A DNA stretch of 64,000 bases from Sciurus carolinensis (lineage: Eukaryota > Chordata > Mammalia > Rodentia > Sciuridae), in contig NC_062226.1 in the NCBI RefSeq assembly GCF_902686445.1, positions 12,682,001 to 12,746,000 on the forward strand. Direction: 5' to 3'. Shown piece after piece: positions 46,691-59,169 of this stretch. How positions within the stretch are numbered: the first letter of the stretch is position 1; every line of letters begins with the position of its first letter. The notes beneath the pieces are model-generated. The model saw only the letters and a list, made by a program, of their open reading frames with translations, was not told the origin of the DNA and searched no databases. Position numbers and translations under genes: made by a program.

Positions 46691-48900
46691 GAAAGGAGAT
46701 GAGAGCGAAAGACCGTTCCCAGCTGTGGCAGGGGGGCTGCCAAGTGGGCACTGAAATCCATGCTCACTCAGCGGCACCCAGCTAACTGACTTTCCAAGAG
46801 TCCCTGACCAAGGGCATCTTAGGTGGGGACACTTTGGTGCCCTTTGCCCTTGAGGACCCTCCAGTCTGAGAAACAGGAGGGAACCCGACCGCAGGGTAGC
46901 GTTGAAGTGATCTGGCCTAGGAAGTAGAAGAGACCAATTGGTTGGTGGGCCCCATGCAGCGGAGTGCAGGGCTGCTGGGCAGCCATTCCTCTTCTGACCA
47001 CAAGGGGGCAGCCAAACAACAGGCCAAGGTCCTGCCGTGGTCCAGTCTTCTGCACCAAGGGCTGCATTTCCAGATCCTGTTCTCACCTGCATGCCGTGGG
47101 TCCTTGCACTCAATGGCCCTCAGCGTCCTACGTGCAAGGTGAACCCTTGGGGGGTCCCCTTCACTTTGTATCCCCACTTCCACCTAGCCCAGTGGGACAG
47201 TCACAAAGTGAAGAGCACAGGCAGAATGTAAAATGCAGAATGCTGGCCTGAGGGGGGTGTGCAGGGTTGGCAAGCAGTGACCAGATGACCCATGCTCTTG
47301 GTTTAGGCTGTCTGTAATAAGAGTCTCTGAAGGGCTCTGGCTCCCTCCTACAGGGAGTGCTGGGGAGGTGCCTGCTGTCTGCCTCCATTAGCAGCCGTCT
47401 CCCTGGGAGGCCAGAGCCGGTTTCCTGGTGCCAATCCTTTGTGTAAGCAGTGCGTCCCCTTGCCATCTCTGTGGGAAGAGGCATGAGTGCTTCCTCAGCA
47501 CCTCTCCATTCTTGTTCTCCATGCCCTGCCCTATCCCTGGACACCTCCCAGAGCTGCCCCCAAGTCCCTGGCCTCTAGTGCTGGTCAGGAGAGGGGCAGT
47601 GCTAAGGGTCAGAACAGGTGGTTCTGGCTGTGGCACCATGATCTGATGGTCGGAGAAGCTGCCATGCTAGTGGATTCAGGAGCCTCAGCCAGGGATCAGG
47701 AGCCAGGGCTGGGGTCTCATTCCCAGGCAGGGGCAGAGTAGCCGAGCTGGGACATGAGCAGGAGAGGGACCAGGAGAGTGCCCAAGGGTCAGCTGGCCAG
47801 TGCCAACTCCTACTATGTGACCTTGGGCAAGTGGACAGCCCTTTCTGGCCTTCAGTGGAGATACCTAGGATTCTGAGCAGCGTCTTACAGTCTCCGGGCT
47901 CTGTCTAGTCCTGGGATTGGTGTGATAAGGGGCAACACTAGGTGGCTCACCTGTCCTCGCGGCCCAGTCCTTGGGGGTTTGGTCTCTTGGAACCCGCGGG
48001 GGGCTCCAGGAGAACTGGGGGTGGGTTGGGTCCTGGCATCGACATTTTGGCTTTGGGGTTGGGAGGGGTAGTTAAAGGACTCTGTGGTCACAGGCGAGTG
48101 GCCACTCCCTTGGACAGGTAACGCACGCGAGTCTCCTCCTACCTTGGAGCGGCCCTGTCCTCATCTTTTCTGTGTTCTCCCTACGACCGGGACGTCACAG
48201 TCGACGACTCCCAGCAGCCCCACGGCCTCCCAGGTGCCAGGTTGAGTCAGATCTTGGGCCCTCTCTTTCCCGGGGTCCTGAACTGGAGGAGCCAGGTGCG
48301 GCAGGAGCCTGTGGCTGGCTCAGGGAGCTGGTGGCATGGGCCGCCCTGAGGAAGGTCCTCGAGGAGCACACCTGAGGGCTGGGCCGACGGGAATGGCCCT
48401 CCAGCTGCCCTCACATGAGCCTCAACTTCTCGCCTCTGCCACCTTTGGAGCCAGAGCCCGAGGCACCTGGGCCACTTGGCAGGGAGAGGCAGGAGTGAGG
48501 GGGTGCTGGGGCAGGGCATTGGAGGCTCTGCAGACAGAGGCGCCTCCCGCCTGTTCTCCTCCCTGCCCACTGTGTTCAGCCTCACGCCTGGACCTCCACA
48601 CCCTGGCTCTGCACTGCAGGAGCCCTAGGAGGCTTGGGGGTGGCCCAGTGGAGAATCCCCAAACTGTCCCTGCCTCCCTCCCCTGCCTGGGGGGTTCACT
48701 GGCTCAACCCCAAGCAGGCCCCTCCCCCTCTCTGGGTGTGGCCTGTCTTGGCTCCTTGTCTGGAGCCTCAGCTCCAGAGGCTGGGAAGCCTGGGAGCAGC
48801 ACTGGTGCTGGGCTTGGGTGAGGTGAGGCTGAGGTAGTCACGCCTTCTGTCATCTGTGCCTTCCATGGTGGGTCCCTGGCCCCGTCCACCATGTGCAGTG
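46690..48900. other. Intergenic, GC-rich, no gene recognised
   Basis: Only spurious open frames on both strands. A weak MIR-like segment (ctactatgtgaccttgggca) is at about 47.81 kb. CpG is locally raised at 47.96-48.20 kb. Confidence 0.5.
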
Positions 48901-48959
48901 GTTGCTTTGCACTCACGCAAACCTCAAAGGCCTGGGCCCCAGCCCTGACCACCTTGGTG

Positions 48960-49340
48960 CCTGGCTCTGCACACACGGAAGACAGGCACAGGTGTGGCGC
49001 AGGGGACAGAAGAGCTCCGCCCCACTGGTTCAGACGGATGTAAACACTCAGCCCCACAAAGGCAGACGTGAGTCTGGGAGGTCGATGTACACAGCCACAG
49101 GTGTAGACGGCGTGCAGGTGTAGACAGGTACACACCCTGTGTGAACAGCGCTCAGTCTGTAAAGGTGCGTGTGTGTACAGACACAGGTGGGAGGACAGGC
49201 TTCTACAGACGTGCACAGGCTGCCATTTCGACACGCGTGCATCTCCCTATATGCCAGACACACGCAAGCTGGGAGGAACGTGAACATTTGTGCCTGGGCA
49301 CACTTACAGGAGTGTGCAGGCGCACAAGGGGACAGGCCTT
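48960..49340. repeat. Degenerate CA/GT minisatellite-like region
   Basis: Irregular recurrence of cacaggtg, acaggtgtagac and gtacacac motifs (for example at about 48985, 49095, 49115 and 49180). No fixed unit length. Confidence 0.5.
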
Positions 49341-49344
49341 CCTC

Positions 49345-50095
49345 AGAGCAGAAGTCACCCCTTCAGCCACTCCCCCAGGCCTCCCAGGTGTCCAGGCGTC
49401 CTGGCTCGGGCGGATGGACATATAGGCCCTACCCTAGAAGGCTGGAGAGGGGAACTTCGCCTTTTCTTGGCTCCAGGTCAGTGGAAAGTGTCTTGGGTGC
49501 TATCGTGCGTAATGTAGCCAAATGTCTTCAGGTCCCGGGGGTGTGGCACCCATAGAAGATTCTGGAGCGGGGAGGAGGTGGCCAGCAGGCTGAGTCTGGG
49601 CTGGGGACCTCCATGCCTTCAGACAGGGTTGTGTAGCGCAAGGACTGAGTTCACATTCCACAGCAGCTGTGGCTCTGCAGACAGAGGTGCTCAGAAGGGG
49701 TACTGCTTGGGTTGTGGGTCCAGTCGCCCATGTGGGAATGGAATGGACCCAGGCAGTGGGGAGCTCCAGTTTGCCTTGGGGTGGGTCTCCTTGGGAGAGC
49801 CTGGCTAGCTACTGGCCTGTCCTGCCCTGCGGGGAGTTTCCGATCAGAGCCAGAGCTGGCTATGGCCTTGGCCTTTGAGGGTCAAAGGGCCCTAGCCAGC
49901 TCCTAGCCACACAAAGAGAGAAGAGGGGAGAACCCAGGCAAAGGGTCAGGAAACAGCCCCAGGGGGACCAGCCAGCGTGGCTGGAGTGCCAGGAACGTGC
50001 CATCTGAGTGCATTCCTTTGGGCCTAGTGCGAACGGCCCATTCCTCACCAGGTTCTCGCCATGCCCGATGCCAGGCAGGCACTGGCGCTTCCCTT
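49345..50095. other. Intergenic, no assigned feature
   Basis: Nothing recognised. Confidence 0.5.
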
Positions 50096-50099
50096 CTAG

Positions 50100-50395
50100 A
50101 ATTTAAAAAAGCTGAGATGTAATTCACCGACCCATAACGTGCCGTGTTGAAGCAGGCAATTCAGTGTTTTTTAGTATATTCATGAGGTTGGGCGGCCACT
50201 GCTACTGTGCAGTTCCAGAACATGTTCACCACCCAGAGGAGACCCTCTACCCAGCAGTCACCCCCAGCCCTCAGCCCTGGCAAACACTCCTCTACTCCCC
50301 GTCCCTGTGGGTTTGCCTATTCTGGGAATTTCACACGAATGCAGTCACACTATGTGGCTTTCTGGGTCTGGCTTCTTTCTCCAGCCTCATGTTTC
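50100..50395 (-). mobile_element. L1M LINE 3' fragment
   Basis: Reverse L1 landmarks: gctgagatgtaattcaccga, cagtgttttttagtatattc, ccctggcaaacactcctcta, gggtttgcctattctgggaa, gtctggcttctttct. Confidence 0.78.
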
Positions 50396-50399
50396 CAAG

Positions 50400-50525
50400 T
50401 CTCTGTTTCCATTTTAGAAATGAGGAAACAGTGGCCCAGACAGGTGGAGTGACTGCCTAAAGTCACACAGCAGCCACAAGTCAGGCCCCTTCACAGTGTT
50501 GCCCTCTTAAAGGCCTCAGCCTGGG
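50400..50525 (-). mobile_element. MIR SINE fragment
   Basis: Reverse MIR: ttttagaaatgaggaaacag and gcctaaagtcacacagcagc. Confidence 0.6.
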
Positions 50526-50659
50526 TCTGTGGGCCCAGGGGCTGGGGAGGGACTCACCCCTTTTTTAAAGGACAGTCATTGCTCAGCTCCAGCTATAATT
50601 TTGCATGGGCCAGAATGTGGGGTATCACCCCCTCATGCCAATCCCAGTGCACAGTGATA

Positions 50660-50895
50660 CAAACAGCAGCACTAACGTTGTGAATGCTTCTTTCACGTGC
50701 AGTGCAGGTCCCGAGAAGTGCTTTGTAGGTGTTTTCTCATTTAATCTTCATGACAAGGCTGAAGCAAGTGCTATTATCACCCTCATTTTGTAGATGAAAG
50801 GACCAGAGCACGGAGCCTAAATAACTCAGCCTAGGACACACAGCAAACTAGCGGCAGAACTGGGATTGGAACCCATGTGGTCTGACTTTTATAGC
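50660..50895 (-). mobile_element. MIR SINE, nearly full length
   Basis: Reverse MIR: gtgctttgtaggtgttttct, catttaatcttcatgacaag, ttttgtagatgaaaggacca, cagaactgggattggaaccc. Confidence 0.85.
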
Positions 50896-51479
50896 TTTTA
50901 TCCAACTCCACAGGCATTTCCCTCTTCCCAATTTTTAAAGGACAGCAGCAGTGCAGATTTTAGTGAGAAGTTTCACCATTTTAAATGTTTCTAAGTATTG
51001 GCAACTAATCACATTTTTATTTTTTTCTTCAAAACGCTACACAGGCTGCAGGACCTGAGCCTGGAAAGTCTGGTTTAACACACAGGGAGGGGACACTCTC
51101 CTGTGACTTCCTCCCCAGCCTCACTGCTGTTGGGTCCACCAACCCCACTTCACTTCCTCCTCCTGGCATTTCTTACAGGGTCAAGGGCAGCCAGCCGTGG
51201 AGCCCCGTGTCAGCTGGGGGCCCCTGACTCTGGGCCATCCCTCCCATGAACCTCTGTTTCCTCCTCTGCAGCCTGGGGAAGGAACTTGGTTGCAGAACTG
51301 AATTCACTAACGGGGGCCCATGGTGGTGACCGGGTAATGCCGGCTGCCTCCTGAACACCCTGGGTCGCAGAGGCTGTGGAGGCTGCCGATGTCCTTTACT
51401 GAGCAGAGAGACAATTCCACAGGGGCGAAGCAGGCCGCACGTACCACCTTGTCCAATCCTGAAATTGCCCTTCAGGTCA

Positions 51480-51645
51480 GCTGTGGAAGTTATGGGCTGG
51501 GGTTCAAGCCAGCAGCCTTGCTGGACTCTGTCACGTCTCAGCTGAATGACCTTGGGGGGCTACTCAAAATGGGGAGACACACCTTTAGAGGGGTGGTAAG
51601 GATTCGACGAAATTAAAAAGTAAGTTCGCAAAGCACTAAGTCCAG
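51480..51645 (+). mobile_element. MIR SINE fragment
   Basis: Forward MIR: cagctgaatgaccttggggg, actcaaaatggggagacaca, gttcgcaaagcactaagtcc. Confidence 0.5.
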
Positions 51646-51692
51646 CTTGTCCCCTCACTTACACGACTCAGCATTGTCCCCTCCCACAGGGG

Positions 51693-51765
51693 TTGTTCTT
51701 TGTGCTGCTGGGGTGGAACCCAGTGCCTCGTGCCTCACCTGTGAGCTAGGCCCCAGCCCCTCCCC
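51693..51765 (-). mobile_element. ID-type SINE
   Basis: Reverse ID: gctggggtggaacccagtgc to tgtgagctaggccccagccc. Confidence 0.78.
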
Positions 51766-51862
51766 ATCGCTACTTTGTTAGTGCATTATAGTTACACATG
51801 ATAGTGGGTTCATTCTGACATGTTCATAAAGGCGTATCTCCCTATCACTTTTATTTTTAATT
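51766..51862 (-). mobile_element. L1 3'-end fragment (probable)
   Basis: gtgcattatagttacacatg and gggttcattctgacatgttc resemble the 3' end of rodent-lineage L1 as also seen at 61.3 kb. Confidence 0.45.
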
Positions 51863-51865
51863 GTC

Positions 51866-51963
51866 AATGGATCTTTATTCATTTATATGCAGTGCTGAGT
51901 ATCGAACCCGTGCCTCATACCTGCCAGGCAAGCGCTCTACCGCTGAGCCACAACCCCAGCCCC
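51866..51963 (-). mobile_element. Longer ID-derived SINE
   Basis: gatctttattcatttatatg extension, then reverse ID head ending cgctgagccacaaccccagc. Confidence 0.88.
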
Positions 51964-51964
51964 T

Positions 51965-54480
51965 CCCGAGCACTTCGAATTCCCATTTTACTGCTGGGAA
52001 ACAGTACAAAAAGCCCAAGTGACTTGTCTGAGGCTGTGGTTCTCCTTATTCCTGGGATGCCATTTGCAATGCCACTGAATTTTCCCTCCCTGAACACGGT
52101 GGGGGGGGGGGGGAGTTGAGGTTAAGAAGCCCCCGGCCAGGGAAAGGAACAGGGAGGGACCTGGGTTTGGCCCAGGCCGTGTCTTCCAGGGCGTGACCAC
52201 GCTCGCTCTGTTCTCTTGCCCCTTGGAGTCCCAGGAAGACCGGCACTGCCTGCCCCTGCACACAGGGTTGTGGGGAAGCAGAACGTGGTTTTTTTAGGGT
52301 TGACGTTAACCAAAGGGCAGCCTTTGGGGGTGGCCCTGGTTTCGCTGGAGCGTTGATGTTCGGAGAGGCCATTGGCTCTCACCCCTTTGGGGGACAATGG
52401 AAGCCCTTCACGGGGCTTCTGGAAGAAGGTCACACAGTCCAAAGCAAGGAGCTGATCGCAGCTTTGGGGAGTCCCTGCCCCGGCCACTCCCTCCCAGTTC
52501 CCCACCTCTCTGTGAGGTCCATGTGAACCTCAGGAGGTTCTTACAGGGGCAAAGTCTCATGGGATGCACCCTATTTTCAGAAACCCCACCGCTTTCCCTA
52601 TATCTCAAGCCCAGTCATTTGAACGGGAATGCTTTGCATCCTTCCTCAGGCTCACTGACCAGGGGCCTCTGGAACATGTGGGGTGGGTCTGAAGGAGCCA
52701 GGAAGGCTGCTGGCCAAACAGCAGCCCTGGCACCACTTGCTGGGCAGCTGCCAGGGTATCTTTATCCCTTAAGTGTCCCAGGAAGGTGGCAGAGGAAAAG
52801 TGACCTGGCGTGAAGCTCTGTCCTGGTTCAGCTGGTGAGAAAGGCTGGAGGCAGATCCCACGGGGCCTGGGGGCTCATCTCCCAAAACAGGGAGCTCATG
52901 GTGTGACGGGGAGAAGACTAGGAAGCAAGCCAGAGGACTCGAGCCTCTGTAGAGAGAGGGCCAGGGTCTGGGGACACAGGCTGAGAGGCCCTGGGAGCTC
53001 ATTTTTGAGAGGCCACTAGAGCGGGGTTTGAAGGGGACAAGAGATGGGAAGGAACAAGGGTCAGCAGGCACGGTGGACACCCATGATGTCCACCCGTGAT
53101 GGTCATATGGAGGGTGCGCAGCTGGAGAGGCAGGGACCACAGGAGCCCTCTGGTTCCAGGGAGCAGGTGTGGGCAGATCAGATAGGAGGTGGGGGCTGCC
53201 GGAGGCCCTTCAGCAGCGGGGAGCAGGCCGGTGCTCCGTCTGCAGTGGAGGGAGGAGAGAGTGGAGGGAGGCTCCAGCCACAGAGCAAGGCAGAGAGGAG
53301 GCAGGCCCTGCATCCTGGGCTGAGAGGATGGGCCCTGACCCAGGGCAAGGGCAGGGAGAAGGAAGTCAAGTTCAAGTTCATAGGATGTCATGACTCACCA
53401 CCGTGCTGGGGAGGAGGCAGCCAAGGATGTCTCCACTGGGCACACGGTAGCTGTCTTGGAGGGCATGTTCTCCATCCTGACGAAGGCCAGGCTCACAGAA
53501 GGGAGGAGGTCCTCCGCCTGACCACAGTGGAGGCCAGGACTGGGGCTTGGAACCTTGTGGTGTTTCCCTGTCCTCACACTCAGGCTGACTCTGTTTCTGG
53601 CTGAACCAAAAGGGACAACAAATATCAAGAGAAAGGAGGAGAGAAAGACAGGAATGCAAAGCAGAAATAGAGACAGACACAGGAGCAACACAGCGAGAAG
53701 ATGGGAACGTTGCAAAACACAGAGACTGAAAGAGAGATACGCAGACACACAGCAAGATGGGGTGGGGAGAGAGAGACAGAGGTGGAGACCTGGGTGGAAT
53801 GGAGACACTGCACAGGGAGACATTTGATTGCTAGGTGGTCACCACGCCAGCTGAGCGATGACTCCTCCCCAGGACACCAACCTGAGCAGGGTCAACTCAG
53901 TCCTGCCAGGGCCTTTGCATCTGAACATGTTGGGCTGGTGACAGGCACTGCCCCGTCCTTTCTGTATTGTGCTGGGTCAGCCCCTGCCTCCCTCAATACC
54001 TCTTTCCTGTCAGGACTCCCTCTGTTCCAGGTCAGCTGCTGAGATTTGAAGATGAAGACAGACATTAAGTTCTGAGTCTTCCCGACTGCTCGTTCATTGA
54101 GCAACCTCTGTGCCAACATGGCTCCTCAAGGCCTCTCCACAGCCGTAACCAGAAACCCGAGGCTCAGAGAGGTTGGGCTGCTGGCTAGAGGGCACACAGA
54201 ACGCATGCCCTAGCTAAAACTTAAACTCAGGTCCGTCTTATGATTCAAGAATTTCTCTCCAAAGTCATTCACCCTCTGACTCCACAGTTTTAAGTGTCCC
54301 TGTCTCAGAATGTGCTTCACTTTTCCTCAGTATTTTAGGTGTTTTGTTTTTTTTTCCTCCTCCCAGGTTTGGTTGGAAAAGGAGGGACCCTGAGGGATTA
54401 GGTATAGGTGCCTGAGGCTGAGGGGCCTCCTAGGCTCCCAGATTGTGTCTGGATCCTTCCACGGAAGCCTGGCAGCTTTT
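51965..54480. other. Intergenic, no gene recognised
   Basis: Long open frames on both strands (53.0-53.6 and 53.4-53.8 kb) look spurious. 53.62-53.82 kb is a purine-rich AGAGAC/ACAGAG low-complexity stretch. A reverse MIR is at 54.08-54.24 kb. Confidence 0.55.
52101..52113. repeat. Poly(G) run of 13
   Basis: An uninterrupted homopolymer, prone to sequencing length error. Confidence 0.95.
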
Positions 54481-54699
54481 CCAGGCGGGCTGCCCCTCCC
54501 TCACTGCAATCCCCTGGCCTCTTAAGAAGCTGCAGGAACAATTGCTAATCAGCTCCCGAGAGCGACGGAGAAACGGAGGAGCCAACAACACGTCTCAATT
54601 ACTGGCAGCTGGTGTCCTCTCCACGCGGCAGCCCAGAGTCCCGCTCCTGGCGCCCCTTTCCATCCCGGTCCTTCCTCCTTCTTGCCTATTCTTCACGTC

Positions 54700-55000
54700 C
54701 TGATGGAGCCGCAGGGTCGAGAGCCACTGCCCCAGGCCCCCTTCCGACCCTTCTCTCCTCTCCATCCACCATCTCCTCATCCCGAGCGGATCCACATTCT
54801 CCTCTCCGATCTTCCGCATACTCTGCTTATTGTGGACAGTCTTCCTCCATCTGCCAAGCTCTGCCCATCTTCCAAAGCCCATGTCACCTCTTCCGAGAAG
54901 CCCTCCCAGGCTCTTCCTACTCCTCCAAGGCAAGCCTCCTCCTCTGGGCTCCCACAGCAGTGCCCACGCTGTGAATCCATGGCACGCTTGTGGACCCGTC
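54700..55000 (+). mobile_element. L2 LINE 3' segment
   Basis: cttccaaagcccatgtcacc, tcttccgagaagccctccca, ggctcttcctactcctccaa. Confidence 0.62.
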
Positions 55001-55039
55001 CCTCTCCACGATGCCCAGGACAGGGCCCAGCCGTGTGGG

Positions 55040-58000
55040 CAGTCAGAATCACAGGACAATGTGAAGGGCTGAGCACTGACCATGGAGCCTGGTGGGATCC
55101 TGCTGTGGCTCTGACTCATAGGTGGGCACAGAGCTTCCTTGTGCTCTTCCCAGTCTACACTTCCAGGGCCCCAGGTCTCCCCTTCTCCCCTAGGGTGACT
55201 CTGGCTCCCCAGCATCTGGGGAGAGATGAATGAACGAATGAGCGGAACCTTGAGCGTCTCATCTGTAAAATGGAGAAGAGAAGTCATTCTGCCCTCCCAG
55301 GGCAGCTGGGAGATCTAAGTTTGCCTTTTGCAAACTCTCAGTGTGCACGCTCCATGATTGGAAATGTTTACGGAAGGGAACTGAATCCCCCAAGGCCATC
55401 TAATGGGATTCCCTCCAGCACAACACCTGGAGGGTTCCCACAGGAGCAGCCACACGAGGTGGGAGGGATGAGGAGCTGCTGAAGGATTTGTAGCGTCAGG
55501 CAGGAGGCACAGGCCCCAAGAGCTGCCTGCAGGCCAAAACTCTGAGCTCCCGGAGAGGGAAGAGGCGGCTTGGGTCAGACCAGGTTCCATGGGCTCTGGG
55601 ACCTTCTGTGCTGTCGGAGCACCCAGCTTCGCCCAACACAGCACTGGCCCCCTGCTGCAGTCCTCGGTCCCCTCCGTGTGAGCTCCAGGGGCACAGCCCG
55701 GTGTTCAGGCTCACCCTGGCCAAGCCCCGCAGCATCAGCTGCTTGCTCAGTCAAACGTCACTGAATAACCGAGTGAAGGAAGAGCCGAGAGTGACAAGGG
55801 ACCTGGAAGCCTGAATCATGGTGAGAACCAAGATGCTCTTCAGCAAGGTCAGGAGGATGGGGTGGAGTCTGACCCTGCGCCTGCATGGTCCCAGATGACC
55901 CCTGGCTGAGGGTTGCTGCTGCCAGGAGGCCACCCGTGCCCCTAGCCCCTCGCGAATCTGAAATGCCCTGAATAGAGCATAACGAGGAATGGGAATGAGC
56001 CAACAGTATTCTCAACAGTCATGATAATAAAAGCACTAATATGTCAGCGACTCGTGTTTGTAAGACTGTTTTCCTCCTCGGATGAGAACTCTTCCAGGTA
56101 GGCATGCTCCTTTCCACCTAAGGGATGAAGGAATGGCCGGGGTCAGGGCGGTGACGGGGAAGCAGGGCTTGGGCAGCACAGAGGAGGCCTCCATCCAGAG
56201 CCCACAGGCCCTGCCAGGCCTGGCCCACGGCAGGCTGGCCAGGGCTTCCCACCCCTCTGAATTCCGGTCTGTTTCCTAGGTGGCTGTGCTCTGGGGCTCA
56301 GCCTGGGAGATGGGATTCGTGGTGGGCAGAGGGTGCTGCCTGAGCCCAGAGCTCGGGCTCTTCCTGCTGAGCCAGTCCAGTGGCTCCAGCTGGAGGATGC
56401 ATGGCCGGTGGCCAGGCTGGCCGCGATGGCCTGTGGAATCAGGCTGACTTGGATTTGGACTCGACTGGGTGAGCACAGGCAGAGTGTGCAGCCAGCTGGT
56501 CCTGGGGTCCTCCTGGGTCCACAGGGGCCATACCTGCACCTTCCCCTACCTGACCCTGCCCTTTGCCCAGGCTGCTCCCTGGTCCAGAGGTGCTCTTCCC
56601 ACCTTGCCCCCTGGTGGGAGCTCAGATGCCAGATTTGACCTTCATTTAAGGTGACTTCTCACTCCCTTCTTGGGGTCCCAGGAACCGGCATGCCTGGTAC
56701 TCAGCTCCAGTGTGTTTGCCAGGCACTGTGCTGGGCTCCAAGGATAAGGGGACAGTACCCTGTTTGCATGGAACGTTGCTCTCAGGCCAGTGTTGCCAAC
56801 ACTGAAATGTCACATCAAGTGTGATGAGGACATTGGGAACACCCAGACGCTATGACATCTGTTCTGGAGTTCAGGGTTGCCTTCCCTGAGGACGGGCTTC
56901 TGATTAGAGATCTGGGGAGTCAGTGGCCATGGCCTGAAGGAGGAAAGCTGGTGAAATGACCTTGAGGGAGAGAACCCAGCCCGTGGGAAGAACTGGCTCC
57001 TGAAGCCGCATCTGGGAAGGGAGCCTGGGTCTGGCAGGGTGGGTGGCGAAGATCCTCCAGGCCTGTGGGTCACCCCAGGGTGTTTCTGGAGCCCCTAGAT
57101 ACGTTTGATTGAGTTTGGGATCCTCAAAGCAGATGCTGCTTGAAGACTGAAAGTAGTTGGCCGCTGTGGAGCAGGGACAGCTGGGCAGCGGTGTGGGCAG
57201 ACGGTGCAGCCTGGCTCAGCCACAGGCCAGGTGGGTTGGGTCCTGGCTGAGAACCCCAGGCCCAGCCATCGAGGGCTCCAGCTAAGGAAGCTGGTCCATT
57301 CCATGCTGGGATGGAGGTTGCAGCTGCCAGGGGCCCTTCTGAAAATGGAAGCTGATGTCAGAAGAGCCAGTGGGGCTGAGCTGGCTTCCGCGGCATGGGC
57401 CATGCACAGGTGGCCTGGCCCTGCCCTGCTCAGCTCTTATTTTCTCATGGCCAGGCAGAGCAGGTCCTGGAGGTGTGCAGGTCCCAGCGGCTCCACAGCT
57501 GGCTCATCAAGCAGGGGCCCTGTTTTCCTGTGGGTAAGGCAGGGGTGGGCTCAGTGTCCATCTCACAGGTCTTGAGCGTAGATGCAGCAAGGGAGACCAT
57601 GTCATGCACTGAGTACTGAGCACTGAGTACTGCACCCGACTCGTCGGGAGGGCTCCAAATCATGACCCGATGCTGCGACTCAGACATAGGTCTTTTCTCA
57701 GGAGCTCATGGCCTCTTGGGAAGGCTGCCTCCACCCTTGCCACAGATAAACTTGAGACCAGTATCTGAGAAAGGGATGTGCAAGCTCAGAGGAGCATCGT
57801 TCTGGCTGAGGTGGATGTGGGAGAGAAGTGCAGGCACAGGCAGGGCAGGCTTCCTGGAGGTGGTGCCCTTGAAGCCCGTCCTCGAAGGATGGATGGGACT
57901 CCTGCAGGCAGACAGGGTACAGGCATCCCAGGGTACAGTCCCATCCCAGGAGAACGGGACTGTGATGCTTTGGGGGTCAGTGTGGGCGAGAGGACTTGTC

Positions 58001-59000
58001 TGTGGCCATGGGCCTGGCTCCAGGCTGGCAGACAGTGTGTGATTGCTGAATAAAAGGCCTGCGCTCTTGGCAGGAAGCTGAAAGGCCCACCGAGCTGGGT
58101 GCCCTTGGTCTCCAAATGCTGGAATCAGTAATGGGACCCGAGGAGGGGACAAGGTGACAGGTGTTAGGTAGGGAGGCACAGGGCCTCTTTGTTACTGGCA
58201 TCTCCCAAGCAGGGACATTGTCTTCACCATACCCCGCAGGACTGGCAGGTGGGCAACAGGAAAAGGCTGGTTAGAGTCCCAGCCTCTGCCACCTCCCCAG
58301 GGATCTGGCCCCAAGAAGCCAGGGTCCCGGTGTCTCTACCCAGCAACAGGGAAGCTGTCTGACCTGGTTTGGGGTGGCTTTCTTGGAAAGTCTGTTAGGA
58401 GGTGGCAGTAGAGGGGTGTGTGACATGTTTTCTCCACTGGAGAAGGGATCTGGAGCTGGGGGTCCTTGCAGGTGGTGTGCTGGGGACCAGTCCACTCCCT
58501 GACGCCAAGAGCAGGTTGCCCAAGGTGGGGCCGGGTGGAGTCTTCCTGCTCGGCAGAGAGGAGGTCTTTGCCCTAAGAGTCCTGGCCCACAGGCAGGGCC
58601 TGGGGGAACCGTCGTGGTGTGCTGGGTGGGTGGGGCACGAGTTCCAGGGTGCTCCTGCTGTCCCCTTACTCTTAGAGGGCAGGGATGGCTCCCTCCCACG
58701 CCCCTCCCTTGGTGCTAGAGCTCTCCAATCACACCGGTGGTGCCAGGGTCCCTAAGCCCCAAGTCCTTTACCATGTCTACTCAGACTCCCAGGAGCAGGG
58801 GTGAAGGCATCGCCAGGCACTGGGGCGTGGATAGGCGGTGACAGGATCCAGCCCCAAGCCCTGACCAGGCGTCAGGACTGGGGTCCTCTCAAGACGTGCC
58901 CCCGGAGGCCACTGTCTGTCCCTAGGGGGCCTCTTTTCTATAAAATTCGTCCTGGCCTGGAGATGAATAGGCACCCTGAATCTACTGTGCTCGGGGTCTA
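55040..59000. other. Intergenic, GC-rich, no gene recognised
   Basis: Spurious open frames only. Weak MIR pieces are near 56.03-56.17 kb. A 14-bp unit (gcactgagtactga) is repeated nearly twice at 57606-57632. 57.80-57.90 kb is reminiscent of the unnamed repeat. Confidence 0.5.
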
Positions 59001-59019
59001 ACAAACTAATAAATAATCA

Positions 59020-59165
59020 ATCAATCAGTCATTCAGCCATGGGTGATAACGGGCCTGGTCCGTTGCTAAGAATATGACCTGAATTATCAGCTTTAATCCT
59101 TGACAGTTTTACCAACCTCATTTTATAGACAGGAAACTGAGGCTCGAAGGCAAATCTGTTCCCTT
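59020..59165 (-). mobile_element. MIR SINE fragment
   Basis: Reverse MIR-like: attatcagctttaatccttg, cctcattttatagacaggaa, actgaggctcgaaggcaaat. Confidence 0.6.
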
Positions 59166-59169
59166 GCGC

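Noticed and set aside
53044..53823. Overlapping 140-190-codon frames on both strands
   Set aside because: Several frames are open at once on both strands in purine-rich sequence, which points to composition and not to genes.
54595..55287. 230-codon minus-strand open frame
   Set aside because: Much of it lies antisense to an L2 fragment, it has no recognisable domain, and GC-rich DNA gives long stop-free frames by chance.
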